The position numbers and the translations under genes were made by a program. A DNA stretch of 64,000 nucleotides, taken from NCBI RefSeq assembly GCF_029919115.1, contig NZ_CP123990.1, positions 4,242,501-4,306,500 on the forward strand. Reading direction: 5' to 3'. Position 1 is the stretch's first letter, and every line of letters begins with the position of its first letter. The notes beneath the pieces were generated by a model, which saw only the letters and a program-made list of their open reading frames with translations, made no database searches and was not told the DNA's origin. This DNA is from Variovorax paradoxus (GTDB taxonomy: Bacteria; Pseudomonadota; Gammaproteobacteria; Burkholderiales; Burkholderiaceae_C). Below, in pieces: positions 25,492 through 34,742 of the stretch.

Positions 25492-25740
25492 ATGCCCTAC
25501 TTGTTCTTGTTAAGGCTGCTGCATCTGCAGCTTCCATTGCGGATCACCGATCCTGAGGACTTGCAAGCTATCTCGGTGCTTCTTGCCACCGGCTTGATTG
25601 AGGCCGAGATCGAGACATTACATTCAACGCCCCGCTATGCGGCGTCCCGCGCCGCCATGGTGCTTCGAATCACCGAGGCAGGTCATGCCGAGGCGCGCAC
25701 GATGTGGGATACCCGGACTCACAGTAACGGCAAGGGCTGA
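25492..25740 (+). CDS. Member B of the ~90-residue winged-helix-like family
   Basis: 82 residues. The start MPYLFLLRLLHLQLPLRIT and core ISVLLATGLIEAEIE match member A closely; the wing-like segment here is AAMVLRITEAG. It is shorter at the C-terminus than the others and ends HSNGKG. GGAGAG lies about six bases upstream of the ATG. It lies at the right end of the toxin-antitoxin-rich stretch, pointing outward, as member A does at the left end. Confidence 0.75.
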   Translation: MPYLFLLRLLHLQLPLRITDPEDLQAISVLLATGLIEAEIETLHSTPRYAASRAAMVLRITEAGHAEARTMWDTRTHSNGKG

Positions 25741-26435
25741 GCGGGCCTGATCCCCCTGCTGGGCAGTCAGCGCACGCGACTCATTCGCGCGCCGCCCGCA
25801 GGTCGTCCGGCGCCCGCGTCTGCTTTGCCCGGAGGCCCCCGAGCACTAAGTCATTCCAGTCCCGCCTGCGCGATAGATCGAAGACATCATTCGAACTGAC
25901 CGCGCTGTGCATGGCTCCTACGCCGCGGCGCTCGAAAAGAACGCGCCAACTTCCGCCGTGAAGCACGGCAGCTTACGATGGAGCATGGACGATTCGAACG
26001 TTTTCGACGTTTTGGTTGGTTGCGAGACGCACAGTGCCAGATGCCGAACATCGGTCCCGTCTGCTTCTTCTCACTGACGCAACACAGAAGACACAGCGGA
26101 GGCAGTGGGTGTGGAGCTACTCGCCTCCGAGCGCATGCAGCGTCTCTTTTTGGTCTCTTGCAATTGGAAATGCATGTCGAGTCGACGTGCCTTGCGAGGA
26201 GACGCTGGTACCGGGGGAGCACGGCCAGGCGTGCAGGGTGGGAGTATCCTGTCTTCTTGGGGTGGCGAGAATCGCAGTCTGACCCGAGATGTCAAAATCC
26301 CGGCCGGTTGGCAAGCTAGCGCCGCTATCGAAGGCAGCTGCCGGGATCTCAAGGGCCCTCCTCTCCCGAACAGTGGAATCCCGCTGATCGGGGCGTGGAG
26401 GCCCAGTTCAATTTACAGCCGCCTAGAAATCAGCC
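25741..26435. other. Intergenic region upstream of the histidine kinase
   Basis: About 700 bases. Open frames on both strands yield Arg/Ser/Cys-rich, domain-free translations. No RNA gene or repeat seen. The kinase promoter presumably lies in the right part. Confidence 0.35.
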
Positions 26436-28394
26436 ATGGACACCAGCGACCTTCCCGATGACAGCAGGCTGATCGAACTGCAACGTTTCGAGTTGCTCGT
26501 TTCTGCAATCCACGACTACGCGATCTACATGCTGGATCCCCAAGGCCATGTAGTGAGCTGGAACGCTGGTGCCGAGCGTTTCAAAGGATACGCGGCTGGC
26601 GAAATCGTGGGCCAGCACTTTTCGCGCTTCTACACGCCAGAAGACCGCGCGGCCGGAATTCCTGCGCGCGCCCTGCAAACCGCACAAAAGGAAGGGACCT
26701 TCCAGGCCGAAGGCTGGCGACTGCGCAAGGACGGCACTCGCTTCTGGGCGAACGTGGTCATCGACCCCATCTATACCGCCGATCGGCGCCTGCTGGGCTT
26801 TGCCAAGATCACCCGCGACGTGGGCGATCGCAAGGCTGCGGAGGAGGCGCTCCGCAAAAGCGAACAAGAGTTCCGGCTGCTCGTGCAGGGAGTGACGGAC
26901 TATGCGATCTACCTGCTCGATCCAAATGGCCTGATCACCAAGTGGAACGCGGGCGCTCAGCGCATCAAGGGATATGCCGAGGCTGACGTGCTCGGAACGC
27001 ATTTTTCACGCTTTTATACCCCGGAGGACCAGGCGATTGGGTTGCCCGCTCGAGCACTTGCCACTGCGTCGGCAGAAGGCCGCTTCGAGCAGGAAGGCTG
27101 GCGCGTCCGCAAGGACGGAAGCCAGTTCTTCGCCCATGTGATCATCGATCGACTTCATGATGACGACGGAAGGTTTTTTGGCTTCGCCAAAATAACTCGC
27201 GACGTTACAGAACGTCGAGAGGCGGCCGAGGTGCTCAAGCGCACGGAAAAGGCGCTGATGCAGGCCCAGAAGATGGAGTCCATCGGCAAGCTCACGGGCG
27301 GCGTCGCACACGACTTCAACAATCTGCTGCAAGTCATCGCTGGCAATCTGCAGCTTTTGGCTCGCGACGTGGCAGGACTGGAACGGGCCGAACGGCGTGT
27401 TGAGAACGCGCTCGCCGGTGTGCAGCGAGGGGCCAAGTTGGCCGGGCAGCTGCTGGCTTTCGGCCGCAGGCAGACGCTCGAGCCGAAGGTCGTGAATCTC
27501 GGTCGCATCGTGCAGGCCATGCATGAGATGTTGCAGCGTGCTCTGGGCGAGGCCGTTCTGCTGGAGACCACCGTCGCCGATGACCTTTGGAGCACTTTCG
27601 TCGATGTGGCGCAGGTCGAGAACGCTCTATTGAACTTGGCCATCAACGCGCGCGATGCGATGGAGGGCTCGGGCAAGCTCACGGTGGAGATTGCCAACGC
27701 GACCCTCGACGCCGCGTATGCCCGGGAACATGCCGACCTCGCCGCCGGAGACTACGTCATGCTGGCCGTGTCGGACACCGGCGCGGGCATGCCGCCCGAT
27801 GTCATTGCACAAGCTTTCGATCCGTTCTTTACGACCAAGCCAGAGGGCAAAGGCACCGGTTTGGGGCTTTCCATGGTGTACGGCTTCGTGAAGCAATCAG
27901 GCGGCCATGTGAAGATTTACAGCGAGGTGGGTGACGGGACGACCGTCAAGCTCTATCTGCCGCGGTCAAGGAACGCCGAGGAGGAAGTGGCCTCAGCCGA
28001 CATGGGCCCGGTGGTGGGTGGGACCGAGACGATCTTGGTTGCGGAAGACGACGAGCACGTGCGATCCACTGTGGTGGAGATGCTGCAGCAGCTAGGCTAC
28101 AAGGTGTTCGCAGCGAGCGATGCCGAGCAGGCACTCGCCATCATCCAAAGCGGTATCAAGATCGACCTCCTCTTCACCGATGTCGTGATGCCAGGTCCCT
28201 TGCGCAGCCCAGACCTGGCGCGCAGGGCGCGCGAACTGGTGCCAGGGCTTGCGGTGCTGTTCACATCGGGCTACACCCGGAATGCCATCGTGCACGGCGG
28301 ACGCCTCGACCCAGGGGTAGAACTGCTCGCCAAGCCGTATGCACGCGAAGATCTCGCCCGCAAGGTCCGGCACACGCTCGCGAATCAGCGCTAG
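26436..28394 (+). CDS. Hybrid sensor histidine kinase (PAS-PAS-HisKA-HATPase-REC)
   Basis: 652 residues, no transmembrane segment, so a cytoplasmic sensor. Two tandem, near-duplicate PAS domains (about 18-132 and 145-258) share DYAIYxLDPxGxVxxWNAGAxRxKGY. HisKA follows with phosphoacceptor His292 in GGVAHDFNNLLQVI. The ATPase has N-box NLAINARDAMEG, DTGAGM and GTGLGLSM. The C-terminal receiver (about 530-650) has phosphoacceptor Asp582 in LLFTDVVMPG. The doubled PAS suggests a diffusible ligand or redox signal. A separate response-regulator gene follows 68 bases downstream, broken by a frameshift. Confidence 0.95.
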   Translation: MDTSDLPDDSRLIELQRFELLVSAIHDYAIYMLDPQGHVVSWNAGAERFKGYAAGEIVGQHFSRFYTPEDRAAGIPARALQTAQKEGTFQAEGWRLRKDGTRFWANVVIDPIYTADRRLLGFAKITRDVGDRKAAEEALRKSEQEFRLLVQGVTDYAIYLLDPNGLITKWNAGAQRIKGYAEADVLGTHFSRFYTPEDQAIGLPARALATASAEGRFEQEGWRVRKDGSQFFAHVIIDRLHDDDGRFFGFAKITRDVTERREAAEVLKRTEKALMQAQKMESIGKLTGGVAHDFNNLLQVIAGNLQLLARDVAGLERAERRVENALAGVQRGAKLAGQLLAFGRRQTLEPKVVNLGRIVQAMHEMLQRALGEAVLLETTVADDLWSTFVDVAQVENALLNLAINARDAMEGSGKLTVEIANATLDAAYAREHADLAAGDYVMLAVSDTGAGMPPDVIAQAFDPFFTTKPEGKGTGLGLSMVYGFVKQSGGHVKIYSEVGDGTTVKLYLPRSRNAEEEVASADMGPVVGGTETILVAEDDEHVRSTVVEMLQQLGYKVFAASDAEQALAIIQSGIKIDLLFTDVVMPGPLRSPDLARRARELVPGLAVLFTSGYTRNAIVHGGRLDPGVELLAKPYAREDLARKVRHTLANQR

Positions 28395-28462
28395 CGGGCG
28401 TTAGCTCGTGCCGGCGAGAACGGCGTGACTCCGGTGGTGTAGCAAGGAGAGTCTGCACTTCA

Positions 28463-28809
28463 ATGGTGGTCGACGACGATGACATCACTCGTGCGGCAAC
28501 TGCAGAGATGCTGGTTGCACTTGGCCATGTGGTGACGCAAGCGTCCAGCGGCGAGCAGGCTCTTGCGGATTTAGAGAGGCACCCAGGTATTCATGTCCTC
28601 ATGGTGGATGTCGGACTGCCCGGAATGTCGGGTGCGGCGCTCGCAGAAGCCGCTTGCCGACGCCTGCCTGGCCTGAAGGTGGTGTTCGCTACAGGGCAAG
28701 ATGTCGCCCTTCTCCCCACAACGCTCAATTGCTTGTTAAGCCCTATGACCGGCAGGCCATCGGTGAAGTAATGCGCAGGGTAGCGATGGACGTTGCTCGT
28801 GCAACGTAA
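28463..28809 (+). pseudogene. Single-domain response regulator, frameshifted
   Basis: The frame from 28463 gives a CheY-like receiver (MVVDDDDITRAATAEML, phosphoacceptor Asp49 in VLMVDVGLPGMSG, then VVFATGQDVA). Near 28714, at a C-run, the frame is lost. The other frame carries the expected end QLLVKPYDRQAIGEVM, including the conserved Lys-Pro, and stops at 28809. Restored, it would be about 115 residues. It sits directly after the hybrid kinase and was presumably its partner. A one-base sequencing error in the C-run would equally explain it. Confidence 0.75.
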
Positions 28810-29137
28810 ATGATTCGGGCACGCACCTGCTGGCTTCGAGGATCGGACGCCAGGCCGGTACACGCTGCTGGAGCGCTTCATTACCGGACCGTCCAGTTTC
28901 CACAACGCCGGACTGCGACGGCGCATTTCGTCGGTTGGATGGTTCGTCAATACGACCATCCTTCGTGCGAGGCTCGGTCCTTGCAAGTTCGCAGTACCGT
29001 CGGGCCCGAGCCCTCGACAAGAAAGAGATCCGCCACGCCAAGCCCAAGGTATCGCCGAGCTTTTCCAGCACCGCGACCGCTTCGCTCGCGATTTCGGTGG
29101 CGATCCACACAAGCCGCAGTCCCGTGCCTGCCCCTTG
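28810..29137. other. Intergenic region, possible dehydrogenase remnant
   Basis: On the minus strand at about 29010-29110 a short frame reads IATEIASEAVAVLEKLGDTL, weakly reminiscent of the N-terminus of isopropylmalate/tartrate dehydrogenases, but lacking the GDGIGP loop. I do not call a gene. Nothing else seen. Confidence 0.3.
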
Positions 29138-30097
29138 CTATTGACCCGCTTTCGGCAGGTTCAGGCTCTTCACAATGGGGTTCCAGCGTGCGATCTCTGC
29201 GTTGAGAAGCCGCTCCATGTCTTCAGGACTTCCACCTTGTGGCTCCATGCCGATGGCACGCGCGCGCTCGACGAAGGCCGGATCCACAATCACCTCGTTG
29301 ATCGATTTGTTCAGTCGGGCCACCACATCCCTGGGGGTGGCCGCAGGCGCGGACAGGTAGTAGCGCAGCGGCGCCTCGAAGTCGTAGCCGAGCTCCTTGA
29401 AGGTCGGCGCTTCGGGTACCTGTGGCAGGCGCCTGGCGTCCATCACCCCGAGCACGCGGAATTTTCCGGACTTGATGTGCGGCAAGGAGCTCGTGATCGA
29501 GGTGCCGTACACATCGATGGAATTGCTGAGCATCGCCTGGATGGCGGGTGCGTCGCCGTTGAACGGTATGTGATTGGTGCGAATGCCAAGCGACTTCTCG
29601 AACGCCACGGGTGCCAGGTTGCTCAGGATCGCCGCGCCCGGGGAGCCGCGGTTGATGGCGCCCGGGTTCGCGCGGGCGTAGTCCACCATTTCCTTGATGT
29701 TCTTGTACGGCAGTTCGGTGCGGCCGACGATGATGGTCGGCTGGTACGCCACCTGCGACACCGCCGTGAAATCCTTCTGCGGATCGTAGGGCAGCTTGTC
29801 GAACAGGACGGTATTGGTGCCGAGCATGCCGACGAACGACATGACCAGGGTCTGCCCATCCGGCCGGGCCTTCGCCACGTAGTCGGCGGCGACCACCGCG
29901 CTGCCGCCGGGCTTGTTCTCAACGATGGTACGTGCGCCGCGCTTCGTCAGTTCGTCGGCCAGCAGCCGCAGGTAGGCGTCGGTGCCGCCGCCCGCGGCGA
30001 AGGGCACCACGATTTTGGTCGGCTGTTGCTGCGCCATGGCGGCACCGACCATCGATGTGATCCCCAGGATTCCGAAGAAGAGTCTGCGGCGGTTCAT
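29138..30097 (-). CDS. Bug-family periplasmic solute receptor (TctC-like)
   Basis: 319 residues from the ATG at 30097, which has AGGAGA six bases upstream. The signal peptide is MNRRRLFFGILGITSMVGAAM, cleaved near AMAQQ. The Bug fold follows: KIVVPFAAGGGTDAYLRLLA, VENKPGGSAVVAADYVAKA, and GSPGAAILSNLAPVAFEKS. Ligand unknown. It is divergent from the zinc alcohol dehydrogenase gene 216 bases away, and no transporter membrane subunits are adjacent. Confidence 0.92.
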   Translation of the reverse strand: MNRRRLFFGILGITSMVGAAMAQQQPTKIVVPFAAGGGTDAYLRLLADELTKRGARTIVENKPGGSAVVAADYVAKARPDGQTLVMSFVGMLGTNTVLFDKLPYDPQKDFTAVSQVAYQPTIIVGRTELPYKNIKEMVDYARANPGAINRGSPGAAILSNLAPVAFEKSLGIRTNHIPFNGDAPAIQAMLSNSIDVYGTSITSSLPHIKSGKFRVLGVMDARRLPQVPEAPTFKELGYDFEAPLRYYLSAPAATPRDVVARLNKSINEVIVDPAFVERARAIGMEPQGGSPEDMERLLNAEIARWNPIVKSLNLPKAGQ

Positions 30098-30313
30098 GGT
30101 TGTCTCCTGTTCTTTCCTGTTGGCGCACCTGGCGGGCGGGATGCCAACCCGGGCGCACGAATTATTTCGGGGGCATGTGCCCCGCGGCTTCTCGTGAGGT
30201 GCAAACCAACTTTGCACAAGGCTCAGGGATTGCGTGAAACGGTCCTCCTACACTGCTCCAGGCGCGGCTTGCCCGCCTGCCTTCCCACAACCCACAGGGA
30301 GTCCCCCAAGACC

Positions 30314-31408
30314 ATGCGAGCAGCAGTCCTCGAAGAATTCGGCCAGCCTTTGGTGATCCAGGACGTGGCGATCGGCGCGCCGGGACCGAACGAAGTTCTC
30401 TTGCACACGGCGGCCGTAGGCCTGTGCCACAGCGATCTGCACTACATGCAGGGCATGCGCAAGATCCCGCTCCCCGGCGTGCTCGGCCACGAAGTGGCCG
30501 GCGTCGTCGCGGCCGTTGGCAGCGGCGTCAAGGACCTGCAGCCAGGCGACCACGTGGTCGGCGCGCTGTCGGTGTTCTGCGGCACCTGCATGCAGTGCCT
30601 GGGCGGCCGGTTCGCTTTGTGCATGGACACGGACGTCAAGCAGCCTCCAGGGAAGGCCCGGCGGTTGTCGCACGCAGGCGACCCCGTCAGCCAGGTGTTC
30701 AATCTCTCGGGCTTCGCCGAGCAGATGCTGGTGCACCGCAACGCACTCGTGAGAATCCGCAAGGACATGCCGCTCGATTGCGCGGCGCTGCTGGGCTGCG
30801 CGGTCATCACCGGCACTGGCGCGGTGTTCCGCAGCGCCCGGGTGCCAGCCGGTGCATCGGTGGCGGTCGTGGGCTGTGGCGGTGTTGGCCTGGCGGCCGT
30901 CAATGGCGCCAGCATCGCCGGTGCCGCGCGGATCATCGCCATCGATAACGTGCCCTCAAAGCTGGAGCTCGCGCGCAGGTTCGGCGCCACCGACACCGTG
31001 CTCGCGAGCGAGGGCGACGTCGTTGCGAAGGTCGCCGAGCTCACGCAGGGCGGTGTCGAATTCTCCTTTGAGTGCATTGGGATCGCAGCCACCGTGGAGC
31101 AATGCTTCAAGATGCTGCAGCCCGGCGGAACAGCGACTGTCGTCGGCCTTTTCGCACCGGGCGTCAAAGCTTCCATCGAAGGCAGCGACTTCTTCCTGGA
31201 AAAAAGGATCCAAGGTTCGGCGCTGGGTTCAGCGCGCATCCGCGAGGACATTCCGCGGCTTGTCGAGCTCTACATGCAGGGCCGGCTGAACCTCGACGAC
31301 CTGGTGTCGCGTCGTATCCGGCTGCAAGACATCAACGAGGGCTTCGCTGCGATGACGCGCGGCGAGGTCGCCCGCAGCGTGATCGTGTTCGATGGGGTCG
31401 GCGCTTGA
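30314..31408 (+). CDS. Zinc-dependent alcohol dehydrogenase (MDR superfamily)
   Basis: 364 residues. Catalytic zinc ligands are C38 (GLCHSDLH) and H59-E60 (GVLGHEVAGVV). Structural zinc cysteines C89, C92, C95 and C103 lie in CGTCMQCLGGRFALC. The NAD-binding Rossmann motif VVGCGGVGLAAV is near 190. It resembles the class III-like / aryl-alcohol group; substrate not determinable. The ATG at 30314 is chosen because it begins MRAAVLEEFGQPL, the usual family start, although the frame is open far upstream across the divergent promoter. Confidence 0.93.
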   Translation: MRAAVLEEFGQPLVIQDVAIGAPGPNEVLLHTAAVGLCHSDLHYMQGMRKIPLPGVLGHEVAGVVAAVGSGVKDLQPGDHVVGALSVFCGTCMQCLGGRFALCMDTDVKQPPGKARRLSHAGDPVSQVFNLSGFAEQMLVHRNALVRIRKDMPLDCAALLGCAVITGTGAVFRSARVPAGASVAVVGCGGVGLAAVNGASIAGAARIIAIDNVPSKLELARRFGATDTVLASEGDVVAKVAELTQGGVEFSFECIGIAATVEQCFKMLQPGGTATVVGLFAPGVKASIEGSDFFLEKRIQGSALGSARIREDIPRLVELYMQGRLNLDDLVSRRIRLQDINEGFAAMTRGEVARSVIVFDGVGA

Positions 31409-31560
31409 CTGCCGTGCAGCCTTGTCTCCCGTGGGCGATCTCGCTTGAGTGAACGGCGCGGCGGGCGGCGTCGACTGCGCGATCTGCAAGGTCCGGCTGG
31501 AAGCCATTGCCAGTGCGGACGCCACCGACAGGCGCGGCCGGCGCCGTCTTTCGACCTGCC

Positions 31561-32101
31561 TCAGCGCACCATGCAAGGCTTTTTATTGTCGAAAGTCCAT
31601 CCCGGAATCAGGTATTGCATGGCCTGCGCATCGTTGCGAGCACCGAGCCCGTGCTTCAGGTAAAGCTGGTGCGCCTTTTCGACCTCGTCCATGTCGAGCT
31701 CGACGCCCAGCGCGCCGCGTGTCGGCACCTTCACGAAACCGCCTTCGATCTGCAGCGGCGCCTTGGTCAGGTGCTGGCCGTCCTGCCAGATCCAGTGCGT
31801 GTCGATAGCCGTGACCTTGCCCGGTGCCGCCGCCGCCACGTGCGTGAACATGGCGAGCGACACGTCGAAGTGGTTGTTCGAATGCGAGCCCCAGGTGAGG
31901 CCCCAGGCCTGGCACAGCTGCGCCACGCGCACGGAGCCCTGCATGGTCCAGAAATGCGGATCGGCCAGGGGAATGTCCGCCGACTGCACCGAGAGGCTGT
32001 GCCATCTCGCGCCAGTCGGTCGCAACCATGTTGGTGGCGGTCGGCAGGCCCGTGGCACGGCGAAACTCCGCCATGACTCGGCGGCCGGAGAACACGCCTT
32101 T
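31561..32101 (-). pseudogene. Glucarate dehydratase, C-terminal remnant with a frameshift
   Basis: Starting near 32101, [20 protein letters not shown] then [12 protein letters not shown] matches the enolase-superfamily glucarate dehydratase barrel. About 90 bases on, the frame changes and continues as [40 protein letters not shown] and the family-perfect end [17 protein letters not shown]. The first roughly 60 percent of the enzyme is absent. A glucarate/galactarate catabolic locus was probably here once; the neighbouring Bug receptor may be its relic. Confidence 0.85.
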
Positions 32102-32141
32102 GCCTCACTGGACGCAATGTCTCACGTGCCGGTGGTGAGCG

Positions 32142-32780
32142 TCAAAAACGTGGGGTGCCCCTCAGATATCCGGTCACCAGCCGGGCCCCTTCGTCGATGA
32201 GCGCTTGCATCCGGTCTACGGTCAGCTCTTTGGAGTGGTGCAGCACCGCGTTGTGCGTCAATGCCTCGATGGCGGTCACGCATACGAATGATGCGAGTTC
32301 GAGATCGTCGACGCCGAGTTGGTCTCGAGTGCCTTCCAGGTAAGCGCTGAAAAGACTGAAGTTCTCTCGGCTGAAGGAATGGATCTTTTCGAGCTTTCCA
32401 ACGCGCGGAATCTGCTCTGCAAGCACTCTATGCAGTTGCGGATCGATTCGATGCGCCTCCACCGCGACTGAGACGAACCTGTGCACGGCTTCTTCAAGCG
32501 GCTCGTTCGAGACCTCCGCCAGCTCGCGGCGGACCTTTTGCATGAGCTGCTGCTGGTGGCGCTCTATCACCGCGGCGACAAGTGCCTCCTTGCTGGGAAA
32601 GTATTGATAGAGCGAGCCGATGCTCACGCCCGCAACTTCGGCAATGCGGTTTGTGCTCGCCTTGTCGAAGCCATCCTTCACCAGAATGCGAGCAGTTGCC
32701 TCGACGAGGGTATCGACAGTCGCGCGCGACCTCTCCTGGATCGCGATTTTCCTGGGCCTGGTGATCGGTTTTTTTGCCAC
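32142..32780 (-). CDS. TetR/AcrR-family transcriptional regulator
   Basis: 212 residues. The helix-turn-helix at about 43-68 reads TNRIAEVAGVSIGSLYQYF then SKEALVAAVI, the canonical TetR recognition helix. The C-terminal ligand domain (about 85-200) resembles those regulating small-molecule stress genes. It is divergent from the DinB gene 122 bases to the right, its most likely target. Confidence 0.92.
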   Translation of the reverse strand: MAKKPITRPRKIAIQERSRATVDTLVEATARILVKDGFDKASTNRIAEVAGVSIGSLYQYFPSKEALVAAVIERHQQQLMQKVRRELAEVSNEPLEEAVHRFVSVAVEAHRIDPQLHRVLAEQIPRVGKLEKIHSFSRENFSLFSAYLEGTRDQLGVDDLELASFVCVTAIEALTHNAVLHHSKELTVDRMQALIDEGARLVTGYLRGTPRF

Positions 32781-32902
32781 TTTTCAATGCCGTCAATGCG
32801 AGTAGAAAAAGCGAATGATCGCTCATATTCTCGGAAGACACGGAAGCGCGAAGCAAGCATTCTGCATGCGAACCCCGTGAACCATCTCAGGAGATTTGCG
32901 AA

Positions 32903-33406
32903 ATGAACGATACATTGCATCGCCTCTTCACCTACAAGGCTTGGGCCAACGACGAGCTATTGGCGGCGCTCTCTGGCCTTGGCGACAACTCACCGGTCAC
33001 TGCCTTGGCCGTCAAGGCGTTAAGCCACACGTATGTGGTCGACCGCATCTTTGCCGCGCACCTCAGGCGGGCAACTCACGCGTACCCCTCGGCGAACTTG
33101 AGCGAGATGCCAAGGCTCGAGGCCCTGGCCGCGGATCTCAAGCAAAGCGACAAGGAATACATCGACTATGTATCGACGCTTGATCTTCCGGAACTGGCGG
33201 AAACAATCGATTTCGCGTTCACTGACGGTGCGCCGGGGCGCATGTCTCGCGAGGAAATGCTCATGCACGTCGTCACGCATGGAACGGGACATCGCGGGCA
33301 GGTCAGCGCAGTGATGCTGCTCAATTCAATTCCCTCGGCCAGGGATGGCTTCGCAACCTATCTGCATGAGGCGGAAGCCGCGACGAGAAGGCGGTCTACT
33401 CGATGA
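32903..33406 (+). CDS. DinB-family protein
   Basis: 167 residues forming a four-helix-bundle DinB/YfiT metalloprotein. The metal triad is likely H42 (LSHTYVVDRIF), H126 and H130 (MHVVTHGTGHRGQ). DinB-like proteins include thiol S-transferases (bacillithiol and mycothiol types) and uncharacterised members; this one lacks a specific predictor. AGGAGA lies upstream of the ATG. Regulation by the divergent TetR gene is likely. Confidence 0.9.
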   Translation: MNDTLHRLFTYKAWANDELLAALSGLGDNSPVTALAVKALSHTYVVDRIFAAHLRRATHAYPSANLSEMPRLEALAADLKQSDKEYIDYVSTLDLPELAETIDFAFTDGAPGRMSREEMLMHVVTHGTGHRGQVSAVMLLNSIPSARDGFATYLHEAEAATRRRSTR

Positions 33407-33755
33407 TCGACGTCCGGAATCGCCCAGGGCTGCCATTGCTCAGAGAGCCCGCAGCCAACGGCGCGCTTTAAGCCAAGAGGAAACAGACAGCGAAGGCTGC
33501 TTCGGAGCAAGACCGATGACCGCTTGGCGCCCCAGGGCTAAACTGCTCGCGCGGTAGCCCGCCGCACAATCTGTGATCTAGCAAATATCGCGCCCTGTCT
33601 ATGTTGGGAACCGAGGCAATCGGCCTCGTTCTTCGACAGGATCACGATCATGATCCCTTCCCCACCGGCTGTTTCAGCGCTTCGCCAGCGCTTGCCCGCT
33701 GCCGACCAAATCTTGCCTGCTGCTTCGCGCCCAAGTCAGCCACCCTCCATCGCGA
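33407..33755. other. Intergenic region, nothing recognised
   Basis: About 350 bases between a DinB gene and the end of a LysR gene that reads toward it. No terminator with a U-run, RNA gene or repeat is obvious. Confidence 0.35.
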
Positions 33756-34688
33756 TCAAACCAGAACCGCAGAACTTCGCCGAATCAGTTCGCCAATCAG
33801 ATCCACCATCAATCTGACACGAGGCGAGCGACGAACGTCGGGGTGCACGACGCACCATATTTCTCGCAGCATGTGTCGGTCTGCGCCTGGAACTTCGATC
33901 AGAGCGTCGTCTGTGCGTGCCAGAAACGAAGGAAGCATAGCGAGTCCCATCCCGGCTCGGCAGGCCTGGTGCACCGCTGCGAGATCGTTGCTGCGCAGGA
34001 CGAAAGGTCGCTCACCGGCGATGCGCGCGAGCAACTGCTGGTGAGGCACTTCGTTTAACGCATCGGCATAGCCGACGAAGCTCCATTCCGACTCGGCCCG
34101 TGAGAGCCAGGTCGGTGTCCCGTAAAGGCGAAAGCTCAGTTCGCCCAGCTTGCGTGCGGCCAATCCAGGCTCGTCCGGTCGCATGAAGCGAAGCGATAGA
34201 TCCGCTTCGCGGCGATGTAGGTTGGCCGTTCGAACCTCCCCGACGAGATCCAGGTCGATGCCCTTCCATCGGTCAGCGATGCCGGCGAGGCGAGGTACAA
34301 GGAACTGGCTCACAAACACTGGCGGCGCGGATATGCGGACTGTTCCGTGCATGCTCGTGGCCGATATGGCTGCACGGGTGAATGCCAAAGCTTCGAGCTC
34401 GAGACGCTCCGCCGGCGCGACTAGCGCCTCTCCTTCGCTCGTCAATGTCCAGCTCCTCTGAAGCCGGTCGAACAAGCGCACGCCGAGGCTCGCCTCCAGC
34501 GCGCCGACACGCCGCGCGACGGTGGAGTGCTCGACCTTCAGTGTTCGCGCAGCGCTGGACAAGCTCCCTTCGCGAGCCACCGCCAGGAAGAAGCGCACGT
34601 CGTCCAATGCAGACGAGGCCTGCGCTGAGGGAATATGTTGATCGGGTAATTTGTGCACAGCAGATGCGAAGAAATCTGGAATAGGCAT
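33756..34688 (-). CDS. LysR-family regulator, divergent from a GlcG-like gene
   Basis: 310 residues. The winged helix lies at about 27-85 (LDDVRFFLAVAREGSLSSAA, then LKVEHSTVARRVGALEASLG), followed by an effector domain (about 110-300). A 25-residue N-terminal extension precedes the usual start region, so a later start is possible. It diverges from a GlcG/HbpS-type gene 54 bases away, which is probably its target. Confidence 0.92.
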   Translation of the reverse strand: MPIPDFFASAVHKLPDQHIPSAQASSALDDVRFFLAVAREGSLSSAARTLKVEHSTVARRVGALEASLGVRLFDRLQRSWTLTSEGEALVAPAERLELEALAFTRAAISATSMHGTVRISAPPVFVSQFLVPRLAGIADRWKGIDLDLVGEVRTANLHRREADLSLRFMRPDEPGLAARKLGELSFRLYGTPTWLSRAESEWSFVGYADALNEVPHQQLLARIAGERPFVLRSNDLAAVHQACRAGMGLAMLPSFLARTDDALIEVPGADRHMLREIWCVVHPDVRRSPRVRLMVDLIGELIRRSSAVLV

Positions 34689-34742
34689 GAGGTCGCCTGG
34701 CCCCTAGCATCGCCCCCTTCATTCGCTCACAGGGATCTCGAC

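Noticed and set aside
29010..29110. Possible isopropylmalate/tartrate dehydrogenase N-terminus on minus
   Set aside because: Only about 20 residues are suggestive and the diagnostic GDGIGP loop is missing.
31507..32076. Plus-strand open frames across the glucarate dehydratase remnant
   Set aside because: They are the reverse-strand shadows of conserved enolase-superfamily sequence on minus.
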